DNA from: Mycolicibacterium doricum
GTDB taxonomy: Bacteria; Actinomycetota; Actinomycetes; Mycobacteriales; Mycobacteriaceae
Direction of reading: 5' to 3'
NCBI RefSeq assembly: GCF_010728155.1
Contig: NZ_AP022605.1
Span: forward strand, 1-64,000
DNA: 64,000 bases
Shown: positions 26,110-37,031 of the stretch, one piece after another
Position numbering within the stretch: the first letter of the stretch is position 1
How the letters are laid out: each line of letters opens with the position of its first letter
Translations under genes and position numbers: made by a program
Notes under the pieces: generated by a model
Told to the model about the DNA's origin: nothing
Databases searched by the model: none
Seen by the model: the letters and a program-made list of their open reading frames with translations, nothing else

Positions 26110-26121
26110 GAATGAGCATTC
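26110..26121. promoter_or_regulatory. Palindrome GAATG-AG-CATTC flanked by CAATAGCG repeats
   Basis: A 12-bp inverted repeat sits 15 bp before the carboxylesterase ATG and is bracketed by direct repeats CAATAGCG (26103-26110 and 26123-26130). The GAATG/CATTC arms look like sites bound by TetR-type repressors in actinobacteria. The rest of 26122-26354 shows no gene. Confidence 0.5.
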
Positions 26122-26354
26122 ACAATAGCGTCGGGGGTTTGGTCGTCAGCCGCGGCCGCTGCCTGGGCGACCACGACTGCTGGTCGACGGGCGGTTGGTC
26201 GCCAGCGTGAACTCAGCAAACCCTGGCCGATCCGGTCGCCGACCTGACCAGCGGCCGCCGTACACCGCGTGGGCAACCACTGATGCGCTGCACAGCGGCG
26301 TGTCCGGCTAACGCGGATCGACATCACCGCAGCTCGATCAAGGCCACCGCGACG

Positions 26355-26398
26355 CCACGCCAACCACCTGAACTGACCGGCACAGGTGGTTGGCGTGG
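26355..26398 (-). terminator. Strong hairpin after the alcohol dehydrogenase gene
   Basis: A perfect 16-bp inverted repeat, CCACGCCAACCACCTG at 26355-26370 and CAGGTGGTTGGCGTGG at 26383-26398, with a 12-nt loop. It begins 25 bp beyond the alcohol dehydrogenase stop in its transcription direction. There is no U-tract, the usual mycobacterial form of intrinsic terminator. Confidence 0.75.
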
Positions 26399-26423
26399 AG
26401 CCGTACGCTTCACAGCGAAGGCA

Positions 26424-27530
26424 TCAGTAGCGGATGAGGCCCCGGATGTTTCGACCAGAACGCATGTCGTCGTAGCCTTCGTTGATCTGGTCGAGACTGT
26501 ATTCGCGGGTGATCAACTGGTCGAGTTTGAGCTGTCCTGCGTTGTAGAGCTCAACCAGTCGGGGGATGTCGTGGGCAGCATTGGAGGAGCCGTACAGGGA
26601 GCCGCGGATCTGCTTCTCGTACAGCGTCATTTCCAACAGCGAGCCCGACATCGAGGTGTCCTCGGGGTGTCCGATCGCGGTGACGACGACACGTCCACGT
26701 TTCCCCACCAGCGAGAGGGCCTCTGCCACGTAGGAACTTTCGGCGACACCGGTGGTCAATATGCATACGTCCGCAAGTCTGCCGCGAGTCATATCGCTGA
26801 CAAGTTCCCACGCCTCGGCAACTGACGCGACGGCGTGCGTGGCGCCGAAGAGGCCGGCCTCTTCGCGCTTGAAGTCCACGGGGTCCACCGCAACGATGTT
26901 CAGCGCACCGGCGATCCGTGAACCCTGAATCGCGTTCATGCCGATACCGCCTGCACCTATGACAACTACGGTGTCTCCGGCCGCTACTTCACCTGTGCGG
27001 ACTGCAGATCCGTACCCGGTCGTTACGCCGCAGCCGATCAGGGCTGCCTTGTCGAGTGGAGTGCCACTGTCGACCTTGACCAAAGAGGCTTTGGGTACCA
27101 CGGTGTACTCGGAAAATGTGCCCAACAGACACATCTGACCGATGTCCTCCCCGCGGGCGTGGAAGCGATAGGTACCGTCGATTTGGGGTCCCATCATGAT
27201 TGCAGCGCCCATGTCGCAGAGATTGCCCATTCCGCGCGCACAGTACGAGCAGTGTCCGCAGGCCGGCAAGAACGTCAGGATGACCGAATCGCCCTCGGCG
27301 ATATCCTCCACTCCAGGGCCAACGCCGACTACGGTCCCTGCACCTTCGTGCCCGCCTACGACTGGTAGCGGAAAGGGCAAATCGCCGGTCACCAGGTGCT
27401 CATCGGAATGACACAAGCCGCTCGCTGTCAACTGCACCAGAACTTCGTCGGCGCCGGGCGGATCCAACTCGACCTCTTCGACCTCCCACTTCTGCCCCAA
27501 TCCCCAGAGCACTGCAGCCCGTGTCTTCAC
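26424..27530 (-). CDS. NDMA-dependent-type zinc alcohol dehydrogenase
   Basis: 368 residues of the zinc MDR family. Catalytic zinc ligands appear in ASGLCHSDEHLVTGD and VVGGHEGAGTV; the structural zinc site is CGHCSYCARGMGNLC. The nucleotide site is VVVIGAGGIGMNAIQG followed by AVDPVDFKRE. Overall layout (MKTRAAVLWGLGQKWEVEEVELDPP) is that of the NDMA-dependent methanol/alcohol dehydrogenases (TIGR03989), which hold NAD tightly and in mycobacteria depend on the mycofactocin redox system. No mycofactocin genes are in the window. GTG start with AAGGGA 6 nt upstream. Confidence 0.9.
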   Translation of the reverse strand: MKTRAAVLWGLGQKWEVEEVELDPPGADEVLVQLTASGLCHSDEHLVTGDLPFPLPVVGGHEGAGTVVGVGPGVEDIAEGDSVILTFLPACGHCSYCARGMGNLCDMGAAIMMGPQIDGTYRFHARGEDIGQMCLLGTFSEYTVVPKASLVKVDSGTPLDKAALIGCGVTTGYGSAVRTGEVAAGDTVVVIGAGGIGMNAIQGSRIAGALNIVAVDPVDFKREEAGLFGATHAVASVAEAWELVSDMTRGRLADVCILTTGVAESSYVAEALSLVGKRGRVVVTAIGHPEDTSMSGSLLEMTLYEKQIRGSLYGSSNAAHDIPRLVELYNAGQLKLDQLITREYSLDQINEGYDDMRSGRNIRGLIRY

Positions 27531-27714
27531 GATGTTCCCTTCTTACTCAATTTTGCCGTGCGGTCGCGGCGCTGCTGCCGGTCCAGCCGAACGGCTCGGA
27601 GAGGCTGCGCCAACTAGGATCGAGATTATCGCCGATTTCAGCACTGTTCCCGTTCCTCGCGAATTCTGCCTACGATAACTCTTCACCCTGTGCCGATCGC
27701 GGTGTTCGCGACGA

Positions 27715-28125
27715 TCACGCGTCGAGCAGATCTCGTCGGTTCTCGCTTTCGAGCATCGATCGGTACTCCGGGAAAAGAACCTTTGCCTGGGGTATCAGTT
27801 TGATCAGTTTCGGCACCGGCCCCTTGGCCCGCACCGAGCCCTTGGCCATTGCGAGCGTGAGGTTCACCTTGCCCAGCCAGAATTTGTTGCCGGTGTCCGC
27901 CGACATGAACAACTCGACGTTGGGCACCGCGCTGCTCGATGACCCGGTCTCCACTGTCTTGTTCGGCATGTCCACCGTTACCACCGCGTCTGGATCGGTG
28001 TAGTGCACACGCAACACCACGCCTGAGGTCGACAGCTTGTCCGCCAGGCCTTCCTTCTCCAATCCGCGCCGAAAGATGCCGGCAAGGTAGGTGTACACCT
28101 CGTCCTCGTCTTTGAAAACTGCCAC
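27715..28125 (-). CDS. SCP2 sterol-binding-domain-like small protein
   Basis: 136 residues, GTG start with GGAGGT 5 nt upstream. The pattern VVLRVHYTDPDAVVTVDMPN, VELFMSADTGNKFWLGKVNLTLAMAKGSVRAKGPVPKLIKLIP resembles SCP2-type lipid-binding domains, in which strands and a hydrophobic helix line a tunnel. It has no catalytic motif. A lipid or acyl-CoA carrier role next to alcohol and acyl-CoA enzymes is inference. The 28126-28577 stretch upstream contains no gene I can recognise; on the minus strand it has two TTGACT boxes near 28190-28210 that could be -35 elements. Confidence 0.75.
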   Translation of the reverse strand: MAVFKDEDEVYTYLAGIFRRGLEKEGLADKLSTSGVVLRVHYTDPDAVVTVDMPNKTVETGSSSSAVPNVELFMSADTGNKFWLGKVNLTLAMAKGSVRAKGPVPKLIKLIPQAKVLFPEYRSMLESENRRDLLDA

Positions 28126-28577
28126 AACAGACCTCCGTTCAGTAACGCCACTTCGGACGGTGAAAGTGATCGGCCACCCGTTACCCGCTCTTAGTCAACG
28201 AGAGTCAATGCCGATGTAACACCCGTCGCTATCGCAGCCTCGACGAGCGAGCAACATCCCGCTCCGGGATCAGGATAGAGGGTGCTTACGCACCGTCGTC
28301 TCCGATCTCGAATATGCCTGCCGCCGAGGCCTCACACCCGCCCAGCGAAGAGGACGCGCAACGAGCACTTGTGATCGTCGGACCTCGCTCCAACATATTC
28401 GCAGCAGTCACTCCGACAGGTTCGTAACGACTTGGTCGCGGTCGCGCAACGGTGGGATCGCATTCGCGGTCGTTCTCGCCATGTGGGCGTGATCCGGCGG
28501 GAACAGGGGTAGTACATGGTCGCGTCGGGACCGTCTCCCGGCCGTGCTGAACGGAATCGACGACACAAGGAGAAACA

Positions 28578-28871
28578 ATGTTCTGGACGATCATCTCGGC
28601 CGTCATCGGCGGCCTGATCATCGGCGCGTTGGCGAGACTCGTCATGCCCGGCAAGCAGAACATCGGCGTGATCATGACGATCGTGCTCGGCGTGCTCGGG
28701 TCGCTCGCCGGTTCGTGGCTCTGCTACAACCTTTTCGGCTACCAGAACGAAGGTGGCGGCTGGGCGGTGATCCCGTTCCTCGTCGGCATCCTCGTCGCCA
28801 TCGTCCTTATCGCGATCTACCTCGGTATCACCGGTCGGCGCGGGTCGCGCCCCGGTACCGCCGTCCGCTAG
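28578..28871 (+). CDS. GlsB/YeaQ/YmgE family small membrane protein
   Basis: 97 residues from an ATG preceded by AAGGAG at 7 nt. Three hydrophobic segments: FWTIISAVIGGLIIGALARLV, IGVIMTIVLGVLGSLAGSWL and VIPFLVGILVAIVLIAIYLGI, separated by a MPGKQ turn. This is the transglycosylase-associated (DUF/GlsB) family, associated with general stress in several bacteria although its molecular function is not known. It stands alone between the SCP2-like gene and the convergent sugar-dehydrogenase lipoprotein gene. Confidence 0.9.
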   Translation: MFWTIISAVIGGLIIGALARLVMPGKQNIGVIMTIVLGVLGSLAGSWLCYNLFGYQNEGGGWAVIPFLVGILVAIVLIAIYLGITGRRGSRPGTAVR

Positions 28872-28937
28872 CAACCGCGCCGGAGCCGGGCTCGGGCCAT
28901 TCGCGCCTCGCGCCCCCTTCTGCGTGTCCGTGGTGGA

Positions 28938-30222
28938 TCATCGACCCGGCGGCGCCAGCCGGTAGACGGCGCCGGCGTCGTCGTCGGTGATGTAGACCGC
29001 ACCGTCCGGTCCGGCCACCGCGTCCACCGGCCGGCCCCAGCGGGATCCGTCCTCGGCCTGGAACCCGCCGACCAGCGTCTGCTGGTTGCCCAGATCGCCG
29101 TCGCCCCATGGATAGAACGACACCTCGGGTTCTCGCGGCGGCCGTCGGTTCCACGACCCGTGGATGCCGACGAGTGCCCCGCGCGCATACGGTTCGGGCA
29201 GTTCGCCGTCGACGAAGCTCAGCCCCAGCGGAGCGGAGTGTGCTCCGAAGCTCTGCTCGACCGGCGGGAGCGCGGCGCAGTCGAGCTTGTCGCCGCCGGG
29301 GTTGGTCTGCACGTCCCGGATGAACGGCACGTCGGCCGGTCCGCCGTCGATGTTGCAGTACGGCCACCCCAGTTCGCGCCCCGGTGTGAGCTTCGCGAGT
29401 TGTTCGGGCGGATGGTCGTTGACATATTGCGGGTCGACCTCTCCGGTCGCGGGATCGGCGACGTTGTCACGGCCGTTGACCGCCGTCCACACCGAACCGT
29501 CGGGGGCGATGGCCAGCCCGGTGCCGTTGCGGACGCCGGTGGCGAACGGTTCGGCCGGACCACCGCCCGGCGGGACCCGCATGATGGTGGCGCGCGGCGG
29601 GGTGGCGTCGCGGTCCTCGGCAGAGATGTTCCCTGTGGAACCAATCGAGAAGTACACCGCACCGTCGGGTCCGACCGTGACGCTCTTGAGCGCGTGCGCA
29701 TACGCGCCGCGCAGATCAGGGCTCTCGGCGTCGGGCAGGCCCGCGGCGACGGTGCGCCGGTTGGTCGCCCGGCCGTCCGCATAGTCGTAAGCGGAGATCT
29801 CGTCGCTCTCGGCGACGTAGAGCGTCGACTCGGCGAAAGCCATCCCATGCGGCTGGGTGAGCCCCTGGAGCAGCGGCGCGCGCCGTGGACCGCCATCGCT
29901 TGGCGCGAGTCGGACGATCTCGCCGGTGCTGGGCACGGAGATCAGTAGTGCCCCGTCGGGCGTCCACCGCGCAAGCCGGGCCTCGGGCACACGCGCCCAC
30001 ACCGACATCGTCCAGCCCGCGGGGACCGACGCCCGGCGCGGCTGGTCGAACGGTGCCGCGTCCAACCCCGCGGGGACGGCGACGGTCACCGAGGTGACGC
30101 CGGTCGCAGGCGGCGCCGTCGGCGTCGAGGGCTGTGCAGACGGTGTGGGGGCAGGCTGGTCCGGAGTGCTCGCCGCGCATCCGGCGAGCACTGCGGTGGC
30201 CGTGAGCCAGGCGCCGAATTCC

Positions 30223-30245
<23 letters not shown>
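28938..30245 (-). CDS. PQQ-type sugar (glucose/sorbosone) dehydrogenase-like lipoprotein
   Basis: 435 residues. A signal peptide with lipobox LAGC (MPISLWLREFGAWLTATAVLAGC) predicts a membrane-anchored lipoprotein, followed by a Pro/Thr/Ser-rich linker. The body is a six-bladed propeller of the soluble glucose dehydrogenase/sorbosone dehydrogenase type: GLTQPHGMAFAESTLYVAES, HALKSVTVGPDGAVYFSIGS, GTGLAIAPDGSVWTAVNG, and the closing VDAVAGPDGAVYITDDDAGAVYRL. PQQ dependence is a family expectation, not visible here. The ATG at 30245 overlaps the end of the pirin gene by 23 bp, so the two are probably co-transcribed. Confidence 0.88.
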
Positions 30246-32970
<2,725 letters not shown>

Positions 32971-33032
32971 TGTCGGGTGTCTCGCTTAGGTTTGCCCTAT
33001 GAATACGAGCGAGGAGCGGAGCGGATCCGCGT

Positions 33033-33782
33033 ATGAATGACGACAAGATGCTGGCGCGCATCGCGGCGCTGCTGCGCCAGGCCGAAGGCACCGACAACGC
33101 CCACGAGGCCGAAGCGTTCATGGCGGCCGCGCAGCGCCTGGCCACGGCGACGTCGATCGACCTCGCCGTGGCTCGCTCGCACACCGATCGCCGCACCACG
33201 GCGCAGATGCCGGTGCAGCGGACCATCACGATCGGCGAGGCGGGCACCCGTGGGCTGCGGACGTACGTGCAGTTGTTCGTCGTCATCGCCGCCGCCAACG
33301 ACGTCAAGTGCGACGTCGCCTCCAATTCGACCTTCGTCCACGCCTACGGTTTCGCCGAGGACATCGACGCCAGCCACGCGCTGTACGCGAGCCTGGTGAT
33401 GCAGATGGTCAAGGCATCGGAGGCCTACGTCGCCTCGGGTGCGCACCGGCCCGCCCCGACCATCACGGCGCGGCTGAACTTCCAGTTGGCGTTCGGTGCA
33501 CGCGTCGGGGAGCGGCTCAGCGAGGCCCGCGAGCAGGAGATGGCCGCGGCGACGAAGGGGGACAGCAGTCGTCCCGGCACCGCGGTCGCGTTGCGGGACA
33601 AAGACCTCGAACTCACCGATTTCTACCGGCAGGCCTCGCAGGCGCGCGGGACCTGGCGTGCGACCAGGGCGACGGCCGGGTATTCGTCGGCGGCGCGCCG
33701 CGCCGGGGACCGGGCCGGGCGGCGGGCCCGGCTCGGGCCGAGCCAGGAACTGTCCGGTGCCCGCTCGGCTCTGGAGAGGTGA
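33033..33782 (+). CDS. DUF2786 domain protein (Rv0184-like)
   Basis: 249 residues. The N-terminal helices MLARIAALLRQAEGTDNAHEAEAFMAAAQRLA are the DUF2786 signature; the middle (VVIAAANDVKCDV, VHAYGFAEDIDASHALYASLV) matches the rest of the family, and the C-terminus is Ala/Arg-rich and probably disordered or nucleic-acid binding. Function is unknown. The ATG at 33033 sits at the end of a purine-rich leader; a 13-codon frame (MNTSEERSGSAYE) starting at 33000 precedes it and overlaps the start. It overlaps the metallohydrolase gene by 4 bp. Confidence 0.9.
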   Translation: MNDDKMLARIAALLRQAEGTDNAHEAEAFMAAAQRLATATSIDLAVARSHTDRRTTAQMPVQRTITIGEAGTRGLRTYVQLFVVIAAANDVKCDVASNSTFVHAYGFAEDIDASHALYASLVMQMVKASEAYVASGAHRPAPTITARLNFQLAFGARVGERLSEAREQEMAAATKGDSSRPGTAVALRDKDLELTDFYRQASQARGTWRATRATAGYSSAARRAGDRAGRRARLGPSQELSGARSALER

Positions 33783-34294
33783 GCGGCCGCGACAGCCAGC
33801 GCACGAAGGTGTACGCGGCCGAGCAGTTCGTCCGGACGCTGTTCGACCGGACGGCCGAGCGGGGTAATCAGGTGGTCGAGTTCTTCGGCGCCCAGCTCAC
33901 GCTGCCGCCCGAGGCCCGCTTCGCGTCGGTGGCGTCGGTGCAGGCCTACGTCGACGACGTCCTCGCCCACCCGCGGATCCGCAGCGGCTGGCCCGGCGCC
34001 GCTCCGCTCACGATACGGGCCCGGCGAGGCGCGACGGCCGCGCACTACGAGGTCGTGGACGGCCGGGCCGTCATCGCCGTCCCCGAACGACAGACCACCT
34101 GGGCGCTGCGTGAGCTGGTGGTCTTGCACGAGATCGCGCACCATCTGTCCCAAGCGGAACCGCCCCACGGCCCCGCGTTCGTGTCCACGTTCTGCGACAT
34201 CGCCGAGGCCGTGATGGGTCCGGAGGTGGCTCACGTCCTGCGCGTGGTGTACGCCAAGGAGGGCGTCCGGCAGGGTGGCGGTTCCACGGGTTAA
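33779..34294 (+). CDS. TIGR04338 family metallohydrolase (Rv0185-like)
   Basis: 171 residues from GTG 33779 (GTGA overlap with the DUF2786 gene). A zincin-type motif LVVLHEIAHHLSQ gives two His ligands and a catalytic Glu; EPPHGPAFVSTFCDIA, further on, supplies a likely third ligand. The family is annotated as a putative metallohydrolase and occurs next to DUF2786 proteins across mycobacteria, which suggests a functional pair. Substrate unknown. Confidence 0.9.
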   Translation: MSGRDSQRTKVYAAEQFVRTLFDRTAERGNQVVEFFGAQLTLPPEARFASVASVQAYVDDVLAHPRIRSGWPGAAPLTIRARRGATAAHYEVVDGRAVIAVPERQTTWALRELVVLHEIAHHLSQAEPPHGPAFVSTFCDIAEAVMGPEVAHVLRVVYAKEGVRQGGGSTG

Positions 34295-34297
34295 CGT
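34292..34297 (+). promoter_or_regulatory. Likely -10 element (TAACGT) for leaderless O-methyltransferase mRNA
   Basis: TAACGT ends 7 nt before the GTG at 34305; no Shine-Dalgarno precedes that codon. The position inside the end of the previous gene fits an internal promoter. Confidence 0.45.
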
Positions 34298-34304
34298 GTG
34301 CGAC

Positions 34305-34964
34305 GTGAGCGAGCCGAATCCACAGGTCGTCGACCAACTGTTCGACCGCCTGCTGCACACCGAGGACGACGCTCTGATTGCGGCCAGGGAGTCTGCGGCG
34401 GCGGCCGGGATGCCGCAGATCGAGGTGTCCGCGCAGCACGGCCGGCTGTTGTCACTGCTGGCGGCGGCCACCGGCGCGCGCCAGGTACTCGAGATCGGCA
34501 CACTTGCCGGCTACAGCACGATCAACCTCGCCCGCGGCGTCGGGCCCGACGGGCACGTGGTCTCCCTGGAGTTCGACCCCCGCCACGCCCAGGTCGCCCG
34601 GGTGAACCTGGCCCGCGCCGGTGTCGCCGACCGGGTCGAGGTCCTGGTCGGGGCGGCGCTCGACACGCTGCCGACCCTGCAGCACAGCGAGCCGTTCGAC
34701 CTGGCGTTCATCGACGCCGACAAGGAGAACAACGTCGCGTACGTCGAATGGGCGATCAAGCTCGGCAGGCCGGGCATGGTGATCGTGGTCGACAACGTCA
34801 CCCGCATGGGCAGGGTCTACGACCCGGCGCCCGACGACATCCAGGCGCAGGCCGTGCGCGGGATGCTCGAGATGATGGGCAGCCACCCCAGGTTGAGCAC
34901 CGCGGCGATCCAGACCGTGGGGGCCAAGAACTGGGACGGGTTCGCGGTCGCCGTCGTGACGTAG
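34305..34964 (+). CDS. Class I SAM-dependent O-methyltransferase (Rv0187-like)
   Basis: 219 residues. SAM-binding motif I is VLEIGTLAGYSTINLA, motif II VVSLEFDP, and the metal/catalytic region is FDLAFIDADKENNVAYVEWAIKL followed by VVDNVTRMGRV, which is the catechol O-methyltransferase (Methyltransf_3) family with divalent metal held by the IDAD and DN aspartates. Substrate is probably a small catechol or phenolic compound; this is family knowledge. The start is GTG 34305, 11 bp after the metallohydrolase stop. Confidence 0.92.
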   Translation: MSEPNPQVVDQLFDRLLHTEDDALIAARESAAAAGMPQIEVSAQHGRLLSLLAAATGARQVLEIGTLAGYSTINLARGVGPDGHVVSLEFDPRHAQVARVNLARAGVADRVEVLVGAALDTLPTLQHSEPFDLAFIDADKENNVAYVEWAIKLGRPGMVIVVDNVTRMGRVYDPAPDDIQAQAVRGMLEMMGSHPRLSTAAIQTVGAKNWDGFAVAVVT

Positions 34965-35062
34965 CCGCAATCTTGGGCGCCGCGTGTGGGCCGGCGCGCA
35001 TCTCCCGGTACTGGCCGTCGGGTTGCGGCGCATCGACCGGATGGTCAGCGCGAACTAAGCCC

Positions 35063-35070
35063 GACTAACC
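35063..35070 (+). repeat. Target-site duplication, left copy (GACTAACC)
   Basis: GACTAACC at 35063-35070 is repeated exactly at 37024-37031, flanking the insertion sequence on both sides. Confidence 0.85.
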
Positions 35071-37023
35071 CGAAGTTACGGCGTTGAGGGCGGCGTTTTC
35101 GGGTTTGGACCTGGTGGTTTGTCGTTTTGGGGTGGTTTTTTCTGTCGACGTCAGGTCAGTGTGAGTGGGACGGCGGCGCCCAGGAGGTCGAATGCGCGCC
35201 GGTGGGTGCGGTCAGGGTGGGCACGATGGGGCCATTGTCGCCGTAGCGCAGGTCGTTTCGGGTCAGAGTGCCCAGGTGTGTGAGCAGGGCCTGGTAGCTG
35301 CGGGCTGGTAGTGCGGTGTCGGTGGTGGTTTTGCGGGCGGCTTTGGTGGCGGCGGCGGCCGAGCGCCGGGCGGGGGCGACGGGGTCCTGGCGTGCGGGTG
35401 GATGCTCGTCGGTGAAGGTCAACGGGGCCAGCGCTTTACGCATGTGCCAGGTCAGGTAGGCGGCCAGCATGCAGATCAGGACGTGGGCTTTGACGCGGTC
35501 ATCGAGGCGGTGGTGGATGGGGCGCAGGTCCAGGTCGATGGCTTTGAGGCTGCGGAAGTCGCGTTCCACCTGGGCGAGGTTCTTGTAGGCCCCGATCACC
35601 GCGTCGGTGCTGAATTCAGTGGGTGTGGCGGTGGTACGCAGGACGTAGATGCCGTCGAGGGCGGCTTCGGCGTCGATGCGGTCGGTGTCGCGGTTGATGG
35701 TCTGTGTGGTGTCGGTGATGTTGAGATGAAAGTGCTTGGCCATCTTGAACTTTCCCAGGATTTTGCCGACTTTCACCCCGATCGGCCCGGCGCCGGCGAC
35801 CCGGCCCGCGCTGACTGCGGCGATGATCGGTGCCAGGGCGGCCTCGGTGGCGGCGAGCAGTTCACCGCGTTTACGCGCCCGTTCGGCGGCCAGCAGCGGG
35901 TTGCGACACGCGACGAGACGTTCGCCGGGGTAGTCGGGATGGGTGATCTCGGCGAAGTTCTGCTCATCGAACAGCGTCATTTGCAGCGGTCCGTCATCGG
36001 CGGCCAACGTAGCGATCTGCGGGGCGCGTAGCGCGGTCAGCCAGCCGATCCCGCCGAGGTCCTTCAAGGCGACGATGCGGGCGGAGGTGATCATCCCGCG
36101 ATCCCCGACCATCAGCATGTTCTGCAACCCGAAGGTGTCGCGGACCGCGGTCACCGCGTGGGTGAACGCGGTCGGGTCGGCGGTGTTGCCGGGAAACACC
36201 CGGATCGCGACGGGACGCCCGTCGGGATCGGTGAGCAGCCCGTACTCGATCTGCTCGCAGCCCTTCTTCGCGTCGCGGGAGTAACCGCGGGCAGCCAGGT
36301 CGCAGTGCCGTCCGGTCACCCACGAGGAGGACAGGTCGAACATCGCGATCCGGGACGGATTGACCGCCGGGCCCAGATGGCGTGCCGCGAGCTTCTTCTC
36401 GATGGCCTCTTGGCGGGTCAGCAGCCAGTCCATCGCCGCGTACACCTCGTCGGTGGACACCGAGGCGAGGTCCAGATCGGTGGCCAGGGTGGTGTCGGCC
36501 CACCAGGAGATGGTCGCCAACTTCGACGCCGGGGCCACCGTGCGGGTCAGAATCAACGCCATCGCGACCTGACGGTGCCGGCACGTCGGGCCCAGCAGCC
36601 CGGGCCCAATGCCTTGGCGGTGACCGACGCCGCGGCCAGATGTCCGTGCGGTAGAGCGCGGGTCACGGTGCACACCGCGGCGGGATCGACCAGGCTCTTG
36701 CCGGCCAGGATCGCCCTGATCGCGGCGATCGCCTCCGGTGGCAGCACCGAGAGGTTGGCCAGCGTCTCGTTGCGCACCCGTCCGTCCTCGCGGAAGGACC
36801 GTCGCAGCAATTGTGACTCGTAGACCCGTTCGACACCATCTTTCCCGGTGTACTTACGACGTTGTGTAGCGATGTGAACTGCGCCAGTCCCCTTGGGCAT
36901 GAACAGATTCTACGCCACATCCATCAGGCAGTCTACAATATTAGTGACTACACAATGAACGTGTCGAACAGTCAACTCCGCAGATCAGACCTCAAAACCC
37001 TACTCAAACCCGCCGTAACTTCG
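35071..37023 (-). mobile_element. Complete IS1634-like insertion sequence, 1953 bp
   Basis: The element begins CGAAGTTACGGCG (35071-35083) and ends with its exact inverse CGCCGTAACTTCG (37011-37023), 13-bp terminal inverted repeats, and is flanked by the 8-bp direct repeat GACTAACC. It carries one transposase gene on the minus strand, split by a -1 frameshift. It lies between the O-methyltransferase gene and ilvD; the right-hand target copy contains the ilvD stop codon. Intact ends and duplication indicate a fairly recent insertion. Family assignment rests on the transposase. Confidence 0.9.
35156..36900 (-). CDS. IS1634-family DDE transposase, two frames joined by a -1 shift
   Basis: Frame 1 runs from ATG 36900 (MPKGTGAVHIATQRRKYTG) for about 100 codons; frame 2 continues to 35156 with the catalytic core: IAMFDLSSSWVTG, MLMVGDRGMITSAR (second Asp), and AYKNLAQVERDFRSLKAIDL (Glu and Lys of the Y-R-E-K region). 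At 36607-36601 (minus strand) frame 1 contains G GGC CCG, an exact X-XXY-YYZ heptamer, followed by a second GGGCCC that could pair. A -1 slip there yields a continuous product of about 581 residues with the motif KALGPGLLGPTC. This is either programmed frameshifting or a one-base deletion. Confidence 0.85.
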
Positions 37024-37031
37024 GACTAACC
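37024..37031 (+). repeat. Target-site duplication, right copy (GACTAACC)
   Basis: Second copy of the 8-bp duplication. Bases 37026-37028 are, on the minus strand, the TAG stop of ilvD. Confidence 0.85.

Noticed and set aside
26085..26363. 92-codon minus-strand frame in the gap before the carboxylesterase
   Set aside because: No ribosome site or recognisable motif, and it overlaps the esterase start.
28470..28577. GGGTAG ahead of the GlsB-type gene as a SigF/SigB-type stress promoter
   Set aside because: The -10 is one base off GGGTAT and no GTTT-like -35 stands at the right spacing.
28332..28874. 180-codon minus-strand frame over the GlsB-type gene and its upstream gap
   Set aside because: Asp/Arg/His-rich with no domain and lies over a clear GlsB-type coding region with its own ribosome site.
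33000..33041. 13-codon frame MNTSEERSGSAYE before the DUF2786 gene as a true small gene
   Set aside because: It lacks a ribosome site and has the CGGAGCG-type purine-rich composition common before mycobacterial genes; noted only as leader context.
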